Positions 16,805-25,297 of a stretch of DNA of 64,000 bases are shown one piece after another. A model generated the notes under the pieces. That model made no database searches. It was not told the origin of the DNA and worked only from the letters and a program-made list of their open reading frames with translations. Origin of the DNA: Pseudofrankia inefficax (lineage in GTDB: Bacteria > Actinomycetota > Actinomycetes > Frankiales > Frankiaceae); the NCBI RefSeq assembly GCF_000166135.1, contig NC_014666.1, positions 4,650,001 through 4,714,000 on the forward strand. Direction: 5' to 3'. The position numbers and the translations under genes are program-made. How positions within the stretch are numbered: position 1 is the first letter of the stretch; every line of letters begins with the position of its first letter.

Positions 16805-17569
16805 ATGCGTTTCTTCTCCGACGTCCGGCTCACCTACGCCCGCGCCGTGCGCGCGGTGCTGCGGGAACCGAGCTGGATCATCATCGGGCTCGCGCAGCCG
16901 CTGTTCTACCTCTACCTGTTCGGCCCGCTGCTGAAGAACGGCGGCGTCACGCGCGGCCTGCCGGCCGGGACCAGCAGCTGGGACGTGTTCGTGCCCGGCC
17001 TGCTGGTCCAGCTCGTCCTGTTCAACTGCGCGTTCAACGGGTTCGCCCTGCTGTCCGAGATGCGGGCCGGGGTGCTGGAACGGCTCTCGGTGACGCCGAT
17101 CAGCCGGCTGGCGCTGCTGCTCGGCCGCGCGCTGCGCGACGCCACCCTGGTCGTCATCCAGGGCGCGATCCTCGTCGGCCTGGCCGTGCCGCTCGGGCTG
17201 CACCTGCACGCGGGCCTCGTCGTCGCCGCCGTCGTGCTGATGGCGCTCGGCGTCGGCCTGTCCTGCCTGGGTTACGGCCTCGCGCTGGTGCTGCGCAGCG
17301 AGGACGCGCTGGCCCCGGTCATCCAGGGCTTCTCGCTGCCGCTGCTGCTGCTGTCCGGGATCTTCCTGCCGCTGTCGTTCGCCCCGACCTGGCTGGACGA
17401 CACGGCCGACGCCAACCCGCTGCGCCACACCACCGACGCGGTCCGGGCCCTGATGCTCGGCCACGGCCGGTCCTGGGTCGGGATCGTGGTCACCTGCGCG
17501 TTCGCCGTGCTCCTCGTGATCTTCGGGACCCGCCGCTTCCACAACACCGAGGACCTGCGCATCACCTGA
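16805..17569 (+). CDS. DrrB-type ABC-2 permease
   Basis: 254-residue inner-membrane permease with six hydrophobic segments and the ABC-2 transporter pattern: LREPSWIIIGLAQPLFYLYLFGPLL (TM1), FVPGLLVQLVLFNCAFNGFALLSEMRAGVLERLSVTPISRLALLLGRALRD (cytoplasmic loop that contacts the ATPase), ALAPVIQGFSLPLLLLSGIFLPLSF and the end of the last TM (VTCAFAVLLVIF). It is 107 bp downstream of the ATPase gene and certainly its partner. Starts at ATG 16805 after GGGAG. Substrate unknown. Confidence 0.93.
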   Translation: MRFFSDVRLTYARAVRAVLREPSWIIIGLAQPLFYLYLFGPLLKNGGVTRGLPAGTSSWDVFVPGLLVQLVLFNCAFNGFALLSEMRAGVLERLSVTPISRLALLLGRALRDATLVVIQGAILVGLAVPLGLHLHAGLVVAAVVLMALGVGLSCLGYGLALVLRSEDALAPVIQGFSLPLLLLSGIFLPLSFAPTWLDDTADANPLRHTTDAVRALMLGHGRSWVGIVVTCAFAVLLVIFGTRRFHNTEDLRIT

Positions 17570-17640
17570 TCTGGGCGGATTTCGCGGCCACCCCGCCGGA
17601 CCGGTCCCCCGACCGGCCCGGCGCCGGCAGAATGCGACCC

Positions 17641-18249
17641 ATGAGCGAGGCGGCACCGGTGAGCCAGTTCCACTTCGACCCCGAGACCTACCTGGCGATG
17701 GTGCTCAGCGAGGTGCCCGACTACGAACGGCTCCAGGACGAGGTCGCGGCGGCCAGCGCCGGCCGGGCCGTGGCGCGCGCGCTCGACCTGGGCGCGGGCA
17801 CCGGCGAGACGAGCCGGCGCGTCCTCGCCGCCCACCCGGCCGCGGCCCTGGTCGCCCTCGACGAGAGCGACGGCATGCTGGCCGCCGCCCGCGAGCACCT
17901 GCCGGCCGACCGGGTCGACTTCGTCGTCGGCCGCCTGGAGGACCCCCTGCCCACCGGCCCGTTCGACCTGGTCGTGTCCGCGCTGGCCGTCCACCACCTC
18001 GACGGCCCCGGCAAGCAGGAGCTGTTCGCCCGGGTCGCCGGCGTGCTCGCCCCCGGCGGCCGCTTCGTCCTCGCGGACGTGGTCGTCCCCGACGACCCGG
18101 CCGACGTCGTCACTCCCGTCGACGACGAGTACGACCAGCCCAGCCGCCTCCCCGACCAGCTCGCCTGGCTCCGCCAGGCCGGCCTCTCCCCCACCGTGAC
18201 CTGGCACCACCTGGACCTGGCCGTCCTCACCGCCGACCACCCGGCCTGA
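17641..18249 (+). CDS. Class I SAM-dependent methyltransferase
   Basis: About 202 residues with SAM-binding motif I ALDLGAGTGETSRRVLA (about residues 42-58), motif II region LVALDESDGMLAAARE, and the FDLVVSALAVHHLDGPGKQELFARVAGVLAPGGRFVLAD block of Methyltransf_25-type enzymes. The methyl acceptor is unknown. Two in-frame ATGs (17632, 17641) compete; neither has a clear ribosome site. It stops 28 bp before hairpin element copy B and is convergent with the FAD oxidase. Not obviously linked to the ABC exporter, though same strand and 71 bp away. Confidence 0.88.
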   Translation: MSEAAPVSQFHFDPETYLAMVLSEVPDYERLQDEVAAASAGRAVARALDLGAGTGETSRRVLAAHPAAALVALDESDGMLAAAREHLPADRVDFVVGRLEDPLPTGPFDLVVSALAVHHLDGPGKQELFARVAGVLAPGGRFVLADVVVPDDPADVVTPVDDEYDQPSRLPDQLAWLRQAGLSPTVTWHHLDLAVLTADHPA

Positions 18250-18276
18250 GACAGCGGACGGCCACCTCCGAAGACT

Positions 18277-18357
18277 CCTTGATCGCCGTTTCGGCCCTCC
18301 GGTGGTCGTACGCGGGCCTGATTCGCAGCCACCAGAGGGCTGAAACGGGGATCAAGG
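18277..18357. repeat. Dispersed hairpin element, copy B (best paired)
   Basis: Left arm CCTTGATCGCCGTTTCGGCC... and right arm read in reverse pair over about 30 bp with only a few mismatches, closing a loop of about 20 nt. The loop itself resembles that of copy A. It lies between the stops of the convergent methyltransferase (28 bp away) and FAD oxidase (22 bp away) genes, where a bidirectional terminator would be expected. Confidence 0.88.
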
Positions 18358-18378
18358 CGACGGGGCCGGCCGTGGCGG

Positions 18379-19779
18379 TCACGGGTAGTGGCGCGGTTGG
18401 GGGGTGTTCGACGGTGGGAGGGCGGCGCCGGGGTTGAGGATGTTCAACGGGTCCAGGGCGTTCTTGACGCGCCAGCTCAGGTCCAGGACGTCGGGGCCGA
18501 GCTGGTCGGACAGCCAGGGCAGCTTGAGGCGCCCGACGCCGTGTTCACCGGTGATCGTGCCGTCGAGGCGCAGCGCGAGGGCCATGATCTCTCCGAACGC
18601 CAGGTCCGCGCGCCGCGCCATCTCCGCGTCGGTCGGGTCGACGACGATCAGCGGGTGGGTGTTGCCGTCACCCGCGTGCGCGACCATGGCGATCGTGACG
18701 TCACGAGCGGCCGCGATCGCCTCGACTCCGGCGACGAGCTCGGGGAGGCGAGGGAGCGCGACCCCTACGTCCTCGAGCAGGAGCGTGCCCAAGGGCTCCA
18801 GCGCGGTGATCACCGCGCGCCTGGCGGCGACGAAGGCCTCGCCCTCGTCCGGGTCGTCGGTCGCGACGACCTCGGTGGCTCCGGCCTTCTCGCAGGCCTC
18901 GACCATGACGCGCAGCTCGTCCGCGCCGGACTGATGCTGGGCGTCGGTCCGGGCGACGACCAGCGCGGCCGCGGACCGGTCCAGTCCCATCCGGAACAGG
19001 TCCTCGACCGCGTTGATCGAGGTCCGGTCCATGAGCTCCAGCATCGCGGGCCGCAGCTGGGCGGTGATCGCGAGGATGGCGGCGGTCGCGGCGGCCATCG
19101 TGGGGAAGGTCGCGACCAGGGTGCAGGTCGGCGGTTGCGCGGGAAGCAGCCGCAAGGTCGCCTCGGTGACGATCCCGAGGCTTCCCTCGCTGCCGACGAA
19201 CAGCTTCGTCAGCGACAGCCCGGCGACATCCTTCAGCCGGGCGCCGCCGAGCCGGACCGCCGCGCCATCGGCCAGGACGACCTCGAGGCCCAGGACGTAG
19301 TCCGTCGTCACCCCGTACTTCACGCAGCACAGACCACCGGCGTTCGTCGCCACGTTGCCGCCGATCGAGCAGATCTCGAACGACGACGGGTCGGGCGGGT
19401 ACCACAGCCCGTGCGTCGCCGCCGCGGCCTTGACCTCGACGTTCAGCGCCCCTGGCTGGGCTACCGCGACCCTCGTCACCGGGTCGACGTGAACGGACCG
19501 CATCCGCTCCAGCGACAGCACGATCCCACCGTCGACAGCGGTCGCCCCGCCGGACAGGCCGGTGCCGGCGCCGCGCGCGACCACCGGCACCCGGTGCCGC
19601 GCGGCCCAGCGGACCGCGGCCTGGACCTGCTCGGTCGTCTCGGCGCGCACCGCCGCGAGCGGGGTTCCCGCGTTCGGGTCGGCCGCCCGGTCGCGCCGGT
19701 ACTTCTCCAGCAGCTCCGGCTCGGTCGCGACGACCCCCGCCGGCAGCGCCCCCACCAGTTCCGCCAGCATCTCGTGCAC
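18379..19779 (-). CDS. GlcD-type FAD-binding oxidase/dehydrogenase
   Basis: 466-residue flavoprotein of the glycolate oxidase GlcD / D-lactate dehydrogenase type. The FAD_binding_4 (PCMH) domain covers about 30-210, with VVARGAGTGLSGGA, PDPSSFEICSIGGNVATNAGG and KLFVGSEGSLGIVTEATLRL. The C-terminal FAD-oxidase domain has MVAHAGDGNTHPLI, GTITGEHGVGRLK and DPLNILNPG, including the substrate- and metal-binding His residues. It oxidises a 2-hydroxy acid. GTG 19779 is chosen because GGAGG lies just upstream; ATG 19770 is the alternative. The other Glc subunits (GlcE/GlcF) are absent, so it works alone or with an unlinked acceptor. Confidence 0.92.
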   Translation of the reverse strand: MHEMLAELVGALPAGVVATEPELLEKYRRDRAADPNAGTPLAAVRAETTEQVQAAVRWAARHRVPVVARGAGTGLSGGATAVDGGIVLSLERMRSVHVDPVTRVAVAQPGALNVEVKAAAATHGLWYPPDPSSFEICSIGGNVATNAGGLCCVKYGVTTDYVLGLEVVLADGAAVRLGGARLKDVAGLSLTKLFVGSEGSLGIVTEATLRLLPAQPPTCTLVATFPTMAAATAAILAITAQLRPAMLELMDRTSINAVEDLFRMGLDRSAAALVVARTDAQHQSGADELRVMVEACEKAGATEVVATDDPDEGEAFVAARRAVITALEPLGTLLLEDVGVALPRLPELVAGVEAIAAARDVTIAMVAHAGDGNTHPLIVVDPTDAEMARRADLAFGEIMALALRLDGTITGEHGVGRLKLPWLSDQLGPDVLDLSWRVKNALDPLNILNPGAALPPSNTPQPRHYP

Positions 19780-19945
19780 GCCGCCTCCACCGCCCGCCTC
19801 GCCACATTCCACCCGGCGACCCACCGTAGGCCGAGTTCGACGGCCTATGCAGACGATCCGCCGCCCGGTAGCCCGGGGTTGGGCGACGGAGCTGGCTCCG
19901 GGACACTCTTGCCGGGGGGCCTGATCAGTGTGGAGAGGGCATGGG

Positions 19946-20740
19946 ATGAGCGGCGAGACGAGGTCCGGTCCGGGAAGTCCGGTCGGCTACCTGTGGATTC
20001 CGGCGACCGACCTGGCCGCGGCGGCCGCGTTCTACCGGGACGTGTTCGGCTGGAGGGTCGACGAGCCGGGCCCGGGCGCCGGCGCGGTCGGCTTCCAGGC
20101 ACCGGGCCTGATTGGCCAGCTCACCACCGATCTGCCGGTCGGACCGGGCGGGCCGCTGCCGTGGCTGATGGCCGACGGCCTCTACCGGACGCTGGGTCTG
20201 GTCGAGGCGCGCGGCGGCCGGGTGCTCGGCCGGCCACGGCTGCAGGGAGGCGTCCGCTACCTCGTCCAGGTCACCGACCCGGCCGGCAACCGGCTGGGCA
20301 TCGCGGTGCCGGCCGGCCCGGCTCGGCCGCAGCCGCTGGTCGTCGCGGGGGACGTCGAGGCGTCCAGCCGGTGGTACCAGGAGCTGCTCGGGCTGCGTTC
20401 CGACCACGGCGGCCCCGACTACGAGCGGCTCGTCACGGCCGATGGCGCTCTCGTCCTGCAGCTGCACCGCCGGGAGGTCGAGCACGGCCACGGCCAGCTC
20501 GCCGATCCGGACGTGCCGGTCGGCAACGGCGCCGTGGTGTGGTTCGGCGAGTACGCCGACTTCGACGGCGCGGTCGAACGGGCCGGCCGGCTCGGCGCGA
20601 CCGTCGTCCACCCGCCGATGCGCAACCCACCCAGTGGCCAGGGCAACGGGCCCGGGCACCGGGAGATCTGGCTGAAGGACCCCGACGGCTACACGGTCGT
20701 GATCGCCAGCCCCGACGGCGAGGACTTCGAGCCGAGCTAG
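19946..20740 (+). CDS. Two-domain VOC (glyoxalase-like) protein
   Basis: 264 residues with two vicinal-oxygen-chelate domains. The first (about 10-120) starts GYLWIPATDLAAAAAFYRDVFGW; the second (about 130-255) has DVEASSRWYQELLGL and ends IWLKDPDGYTVVIASPDGE. Most resemble glyoxalase/bleomycin-resistance proteins of the CFP30-like type; substrate and metal are unknown. GGAGAGGG is 6 nt upstream of ATG 19946; a GTG at 19928 is the alternative. It ends at a perfect 13-bp hairpin shared with the convergent Rieske gene. Confidence 0.88.
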   Translation: MSGETRSGPGSPVGYLWIPATDLAAAAAFYRDVFGWRVDEPGPGAGAVGFQAPGLIGQLTTDLPVGPGGPLPWLMADGLYRTLGLVEARGGRVLGRPRLQGGVRYLVQVTDPAGNRLGIAVPAGPARPQPLVVAGDVEASSRWYQELLGLRSDHGGPDYERLVTADGALVLQLHRREVEHGHGQLADPDVPVGNGAVVWFGEYADFDGAVERAGRLGATVVHPPMRNPPSGQGNGPGHREIWLKDPDGYTVVIASPDGEDFEPS

Positions 20741-20779
20741 GGCCGGGCCAGCGCCCACGCGGACCCCGAACGGAACGCC

Positions 20780-20809
20780 GACGCCCCCGGCCGCTGGGCC
20801 GGGGGCGTC
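20780..20809. terminator. Strong bidirectional hairpin terminator
   Basis: Perfect 13-bp stem GACGCCCCCGGCC / GGCCGGGGGCGTC around a 4-nt loop, midway between the convergent VOC (stop 20740) and Rieske (stop 20825) genes. No T-run on either side. Confidence 0.8.
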
Positions 20810-20824
20810 GGGACGCAGGAGCGG

Positions 20825-21922
20825 TCAGTGCGCGGCGACCGCGCCCAGGACCTCGTCCATGCAGGCGTGCCGGTGGTGCAGACCGGGCTCGTTGCGGCCG
20901 AACGTGAGGTTCGGCCGCGCGCCGGACTCCATGTTGGCCTGGACCTTGGCGGCCAGGGGGTAGTCCTCGTCACGGACGCTGGAGTGCGCGTACTCGAAGA
21001 TGTCGTCCGCGCCCTTGCGCCCGGCCTCGTCCGAGACGTCCAGCGTCGTCGCGTTCTGGTGCACGGTGATCGAGTGGCCGGCCTTCTCGCCCGGGTAGAC
21101 GCGGAAGATCTCACCGTTGATGAAGGTCACCGACATCACGATGTTCGGGAAGATCGCGTAGATCACCACGAAGTTGTGCAGCGGCTCCCACTCGCTCTCC
21201 GGCTTGTCCGCGAGCTCGGTGATGTTCTGCAGCGGGAAGATCAGCCGGTGGTGCGGGCCGTAGGTGTCGAACAGCGCGCAGTTGCTGCGGGCCAGCAGCG
21301 CGAAGGTGTTCTGGTGCACCGAGGCGAAGTGGTAGTTCTCGCCGAACGTGTCGAGCGCGAGCTTCCAGTTGGCCGGCGCGTCGAGCACCTTCTCGCCGAC
21401 CGAGTTCCAGTCGCCGATGCCCCAGGACGCGAGCTCGGGGCCGAGGTCGCCGAGGTGGGACGCGATGTCCAGCGGCCCGCCGTCCGGGTCGAGGCCGACC
21501 CAGAGGAAGCCGGCGTGCTCGGCGGCGGGCAGCTCGGTCAGCCCGGCACCCTTCATGGCGGTCGGGAAGCCGTCGCGGCCCGGGGCGCTGACCAGCGCGC
21601 CCACCTTGTTGTAGCTCCAGGCGTGGTACGGGCAGGTGAACCGCTCGGCGACACCGCAGCCCTCGGCGACCTTGGCCTGCCGGTGCGCGCAGACGTTCTG
21701 GAAGGCGCGGACGGCGCCGTCGTCGTCGCGGGTCAGCAGCACCGCGACGTCCATCACCTGCTTCGTGGTGTAACTGCCGGGCTCGGGCAGCTCGGAGCGG
21801 TAGCCGACGAGCTGCGGGGCGCGGCGGACATACTCGCGCTCGCGCTCGAACAGCTCCTGGCTGGTGTAGATAGCCGCCGGCACGATGCGCTCGCTGGGCA
21901 TCATGTCGGTCGTCTTGTCCAT
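20825..21922 (-). CDS. Rieske aromatic-ring hydroxylating oxygenase, alpha subunit
   Basis: 365 residues from ATG 21922. N-terminal Rieske [2Fe-2S] domain: CAHRQ (about 77-81) and CPYHAW (about 97-102) give the two Cys and two His ligands. The catalytic domain carries the mononuclear-iron His pair in FGENYHFASVH (about 195-205). These enzymes use electrons from a reductase for mono- or dioxygenation. No ferredoxin, reductase or beta subunit is adjacent. The annotated ATG has no ribosome site. Upstream codons to 21973 encode IDRNELIDITRRALKIS, resembling the N-terminus of related Rieske proteins, and GGGAGG sits 6 nt before an ATC codon there. The real start may be that ATC (382 residues). Confidence 0.88.
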   Translation of the reverse strand: MDKTTDMMPSERIVPAAIYTSQELFEREREYVRRAPQLVGYRSELPEPGSYTTKQVMDVAVLLTRDDDGAVRAFQNVCAHRQAKVAEGCGVAERFTCPYHAWSYNKVGALVSAPGRDGFPTAMKGAGLTELPAAEHAGFLWVGLDPDGGPLDIASHLGDLGPELASWGIGDWNSVGEKVLDAPANWKLALDTFGENYHFASVHQNTFALLARSNCALFDTYGPHHRLIFPLQNITELADKPESEWEPLHNFVVIYAIFPNIVMSVTFINGEIFRVYPGEKAGHSITVHQNATTLDVSDEAGRKGADDIFEYAHSSVRDEDYPLAAKVQANMESGARPNLTFGRNEPGLHHRHACMDEVLGAVAAH

Positions 21923-21973
21923 CGAGATCTTGAGCGCTCGCCGCGTGATGTCGATGAGCTCGTTGCGGTCGAT

Positions 21974-22529
21974 CGGAGGCCTCCCTGGCGCGGCGGTGCT
22001 GGCGTTCTGTCAGCAAGCGAGCGGACAAGGCCGCCGGCGCCGCCGGCGAGCCTGACTGGGCCTTGGCTGGCGTGTACCCGGCGTCAGCACGCTTGACTCG
22101 GCAACGCCCTTGTGTCGGCGGCGTCCCGCGGCGGCCTCTTTGCCCCCCTACGACCTACCTTAACGTGCTGCCAGAAGCCCCGATTGACCCCATTGGGGTC
22201 CGCTCGCCGACACCTTCGGCCATGTCCGTTAGGTCCGATGGCCCAGGTCGGCGCGAACCCCAGCGGCCGCAGGCCTCCAGGCCCCGGAGGCCGGGCACGG
22301 GCGGCCGGGTGGACGGGAGCGGCGGCCGCCGCCGTGACGTGCGCCGCACGACCGCGGGCCGCCGCGACTTCAGCGCGACGGGGCTGGCCGCCGGCGCCCG
22401 TCGGGCAACGAAAAACCGGCTGTCCGGCGCGGTACGGGGGGAGCCGCGCCGGCGCAGCCGGCATTGGGTTCTATGATGGCCGATCGCCCGCGAAATGTCG
22501 ATTGGTTGGCCAGTTTTTGTCCACTTGAC
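21974..22529 (-). other. Gene-free stretch upstream of the Rieske gene
   Basis: About 550 bp without a supportable gene between the Rieske start and the stop of the ThDP enzyme. It contains a perfect 15-bp palindrome GACCCC-ATT-GGGGTC (22186-22200) in the region where the Rieske promoter should lie, and an AT-richer patch near 22486-22530. Confidence 0.5.
22186..22200. promoter_or_regulatory. Perfect palindrome, possible operator of the Rieske gene
   Basis: GACCCC, ATT, GGGGTC: 6-bp perfect arms. It is about 215-265 bp upstream of the two candidate Rieske starts. No adjacent regulator gene can be paired with it. Confidence 0.35.
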
Positions 22530-24278
22530 CTACTCGCCGGTAGCGCCCCCGGGTCCTGGGCCGGTGTCGTCGCCGGGCCGGGCCGGGGCGGCGACGGGGG
22601 TGAGGTAAGTCCACGGCGTGACCGCCGGGTCCAGCGGCATCGGGACGTGGACGACCGTCGGGCGGCCGGTGGCCAGCGCCCCCGCGACCGCGTCGCGCAG
22701 GCCGTCGGGGCTCTCAGCCCGCACGCCGTCGGCGCCGAACGCCTGGGCCAGCGCGACGAAGTCCGGGTTGCGCAGCACGGAGCCGACCTCCCGGCCGAAC
22801 AGCCGGTCCTGGTCGGCCTTGACGTTGCCGTAGGCGCCGTTGTCGAAGACGACGGTGACGACGCCCAGCCCGTGCTGGACGGCGGTGGCGAGCTCCGCCG
22901 CCCCGAACAGGAAGCCGCCGTCGCCGGTCACCGAGACCACCGCCCGGTCCCGGTGCGCGGCCTTCACCCCGAGCGCGGTCGGGAAGCCGAAGCCCAGCGT
23001 GCCCTGGTGACCGGCCGTGACGAAGTGGCGCGGCGCGTAGACCGGGAAGGCGAACAGCGAGGCGAAGCCGACCTGGGAGATCTCCTCGACGAAGTAGCCG
23101 TCCTCGGGCAGCGCGGCCCGGATCGCGGCCAGGTAGTCGGCGTGCGGGCGCAGCCGGCTCGCGACGTCGGCACGGAACCCTTCCTTGACCGCCGCGAACC
23201 GCCTCGCCCGGGAGGCCCGTGGCGCGGGCGGCGCCGGCTCCCCGGCCGCCCGCTCCCCCGGGTCGGCCCCGCGCGGGGCCTGGCCTCCCGCGTTCCGGTC
23301 CCGCAGGAGGCCCACGAGGGCGGCCGCCGCGTCGCGGGCGTCGGCGGTGACGGCCACCGCCGGGGCGCGCCAGACGTGCTGGCGCGGGTCGATGTCGATA
23401 CTCACCAGGCGCGGGCCCGGGGTCCGCTCGGGCCAGCGGAACCAGGTCAGCTCGCCACGGGTGCCGAGCATCAGCAGCACGTCGGTGTCGGCCCACCGCG
23501 CGAAACCGGCGGCGCCGGTGAAGGCGTACGGGTCGTCGTCGCGCAGCACCCCGCGGCCGCCGCGCTGCGCCACCACCGGCGCCCCGAGCAGCTCGGCGAG
23601 CGCCCGGACCTCGGCGCCGGCGTGCCGGGCGCCGCCCCCGATCATGATCATCGGGTCGCGTGCCGCGGCCAGCAGGTCCGCTGCGGCGCGCACGGCGGGC
23701 TCGTCGACGGGTGGCGGCGGGTCCGGCGGCCGGACCCGCGGCGCGGGAACCTCGGCCGCCATGCCGAGGACGTCCCAGGGGGCCTGCAGCACCACCGGGC
23801 CGGGCCGCCCCGACACCGCCCGGGCGAACGCCTCGGCGAGCAGGGCCGGTGCCTGCGCCGGGTGGCGGATCGCCTCGGCCCATTTCACGAACGAGCGCAC
23901 GGTCGCCAGCTGGTCGGGCATCTCGTGCAGATGGCCCATGCCTCTGCCTGCGTAGGCGGTCGGCACGTCCGAGGTCAGGCAGACGACGGGGGTCCCGGTG
24001 CCGGCCGCGGTCAGCAGGCCGGCGGCGGCGTTGAGGATGCCCGGGCCCGGGACGACGGTGCACACGCCCGTCCGCCCGCTGGACTGCGCGTAGCCGAGGG
24101 CCATGTACGCGCAGGCCTGCTCGTGGCGGGCGCCGACCAGCGCGATCTCGGCCGACCGCTCGCCCAGCGCGTCGAACAGCGCATAGGTCTGCACCCCTGG
24201 CAGCCCGAACACGGTGTCCACGCCATGGGCGAGCAGCCCGTCGACCAGCGCCTGCCCGGTCGTGCGCCGCTCGCCCAT
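22530..24278 (-). CDS. Thiamine-diphosphate enzyme, acetolactate-synthase-like
   Basis: 582 residues with the three-domain ThDP layout. N-terminal PYR domain: GVDTVFGLPGVQTYALFDAL and the activating Glu in VGARHEQACAYMALGYA (about residue 51). Central domain about 190-330. C-terminal PP domain with the GDGGFLFGAAELATAVQHGLGVVTVVFDN motif (GDG about 449, N about 475) that binds ThDP-Mg. It resembles acetolactate-synthase-like decarboxylases of unknown specificity; no small regulatory subunit is adjacent, so valine/isoleucine biosynthesis is unlikely. ATG 24278 start. It is 94 bp downstream of the HTH-PASTA gene, same strand. Confidence 0.9.
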   Translation of the reverse strand: MGERRTTGQALVDGLLAHGVDTVFGLPGVQTYALFDALGERSAEIALVGARHEQACAYMALGYAQSSGRTGVCTVVPGPGILNAAAGLLTAAGTGTPVVCLTSDVPTAYAGRGMGHLHEMPDQLATVRSFVKWAEAIRHPAQAPALLAEAFARAVSGRPGPVVLQAPWDVLGMAAEVPAPRVRPPDPPPPVDEPAVRAAADLLAAARDPMIMIGGGARHAGAEVRALAELLGAPVVAQRGGRGVLRDDDPYAFTGAAGFARWADTDVLLMLGTRGELTWFRWPERTPGPRLVSIDIDPRQHVWRAPAVAVTADARDAAAALVGLLRDRNAGGQAPRGADPGERAAGEPAPPAPRASRARRFAAVKEGFRADVASRLRPHADYLAAIRAALPEDGYFVEEISQVGFASLFAFPVYAPRHFVTAGHQGTLGFGFPTALGVKAAHRDRAVVSVTGDGGFLFGAAELATAVQHGLGVVTVVFDNGAYGNVKADQDRLFGREVGSVLRNPDFVALAQAFGADGVRAESPDGLRDAVAGALATGRPTVVHVPMPLDPAVTPWTYLTPVAAPARPGDDTGPGPGGATGE

Positions 24279-24372
24279 GCCGTCACCGTAACCGTCAGGT
24301 CACCAGAACCGCCTGGCGCGAACCGGTCTGGGCCCGGCCCTCGCGGTGGCGGGGCGAGCCACGATCAGGCCG

Positions 24373-25236
24373 TCACTCGGCCGCCGCGGCGACGGCGTCA
24401 CCGGTGCCGGGCTCCAGGCGCAGCGCACGGGCGGGCGGGGCCGCAGGGAACGGCCGGCGCGGCTCCCGGACGCCGGCGGAACCGCCGCCGGCGCGGACCC
24501 ACAGGCGGACCGTCGCTCCGGCGTCGACGCGGGCGCCGGCCTCCGGGGCCTGGCTGGAGACCACCGCGCCCGGCTCCGGCGTGATCGCGACCAGCGGCGC
24601 ACCGGGCCCGTCGCCGAGGCCGACCGCGACGCCCACGAACCCTGACTCCGCGAGCTTCCGGCGGGCCTCGTCGATCGGCAGGGTGACGACGTTCGGCACG
24701 ATCGACGTCCGGTACCGCCGGCCTCGGCGCTTCGTGCCGGACCCGGGCGGGTCCTCGCCGGCAGCGTCGGACGGCAGCGGTCGCGGGCCGCCGAACGCCT
24801 CGGCCGCGTCGTCCCGCAGGGACCGCTCGGCGAGTTCGCGGGCCCGCCTGGCGATCTCGGCCCTGGCCGCGTCGTTCAGCACGGCCGTCTCGACGTCGTC
24901 GCCCGGCGCCGGTGTCCGCTCCGGCAGGTCCTCGTCCAGGTCGCGCCATCGTTCCCAGGCGGACTGGCGGGTGACGCCGAGCCGGGTCGCGATCTCGGCC
25001 CAGGAGCGTCGGTGGCCGCGGGCGGTCCGCACCGCCGTCAGCTCCGCCTGGTCCAGCAGCCGGCGCAGCGTCCCGACGTCGCTGAGCGCGTCCAGCGCCG
25101 CGTTCCCGAGGTCGGCGTCCCCGGCGCGACCGCGCCGGTCGCGCCAGCGCTCCAGCCGCTCCCAGGCCCGGCGGCCCTCGGGCCACGGCCCGTCCTTGTC
25201 CCCCGCGGCGTCCCCCGCGGCCCAGCCCCTGGCCAT
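24373..25236 (-). CDS. HTH protein with C-terminal PASTA domain
   Basis: 287 residues from ATG 25236 (AGGGGTGG upstream). A helical N-terminus leads to a helix-turn-helix GHRRSWAEIATRLGVTRQSAWERW (about 85-108), then a charged linker, then one PASTA domain (about 175-250): VPNVVTLPIDEARRKLAESGFVG... ITPEPGAVVSSQAPEAGARVDAGATVRLWV. PASTA modules normally sense peptidoglycan or beta-lactams outside the cell on Ser/Thr kinases and PBPs, yet no transmembrane segment is visible here, so this appears cytoplasmic. The HTH closely resembles that of the Clp-N protein at 54525. Target and ligand are unknown. Confidence 0.82.
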   Translation of the reverse strand: MARGWAAGDAAGDKDGPWPEGRRAWERLERWRDRRGRAGDADLGNAALDALSDVGTLRRLLDQAELTAVRTARGHRRSWAEIATRLGVTRQSAWERWRDLDEDLPERTPAPGDDVETAVLNDAARAEIARRARELAERSLRDDAAEAFGGPRPLPSDAAGEDPPGSGTKRRGRRYRTSIVPNVVTLPIDEARRKLAESGFVGVAVGLGDGPGAPLVAITPEPGAVVSSQAPEAGARVDAGATVRLWVRAGGGSAGVREPRRPFPAAPPARALRLEPGTGDAVAAAAE

Positions 25237-25297
25237 CCAGACCACCCCTGTCCGAGCGCCCCGCGTCCCGAACGCTCCCGCCGGAACGCTTCCTTCT

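Noticed and set aside
15738-17569. DrrAB-type exporter as self-resistance for an antibiotic gene cluster
   Set aside because: No PKS, NRPS, glycosyltransferase or other biosynthetic genes are within the window.
22530-24278. Acetolactate synthase large subunit (ilvB)
   Set aside because: No ilvN/ilvC neighbour and only general ThDP-enzyme similarity; named as acetolactate-synthase-like instead.
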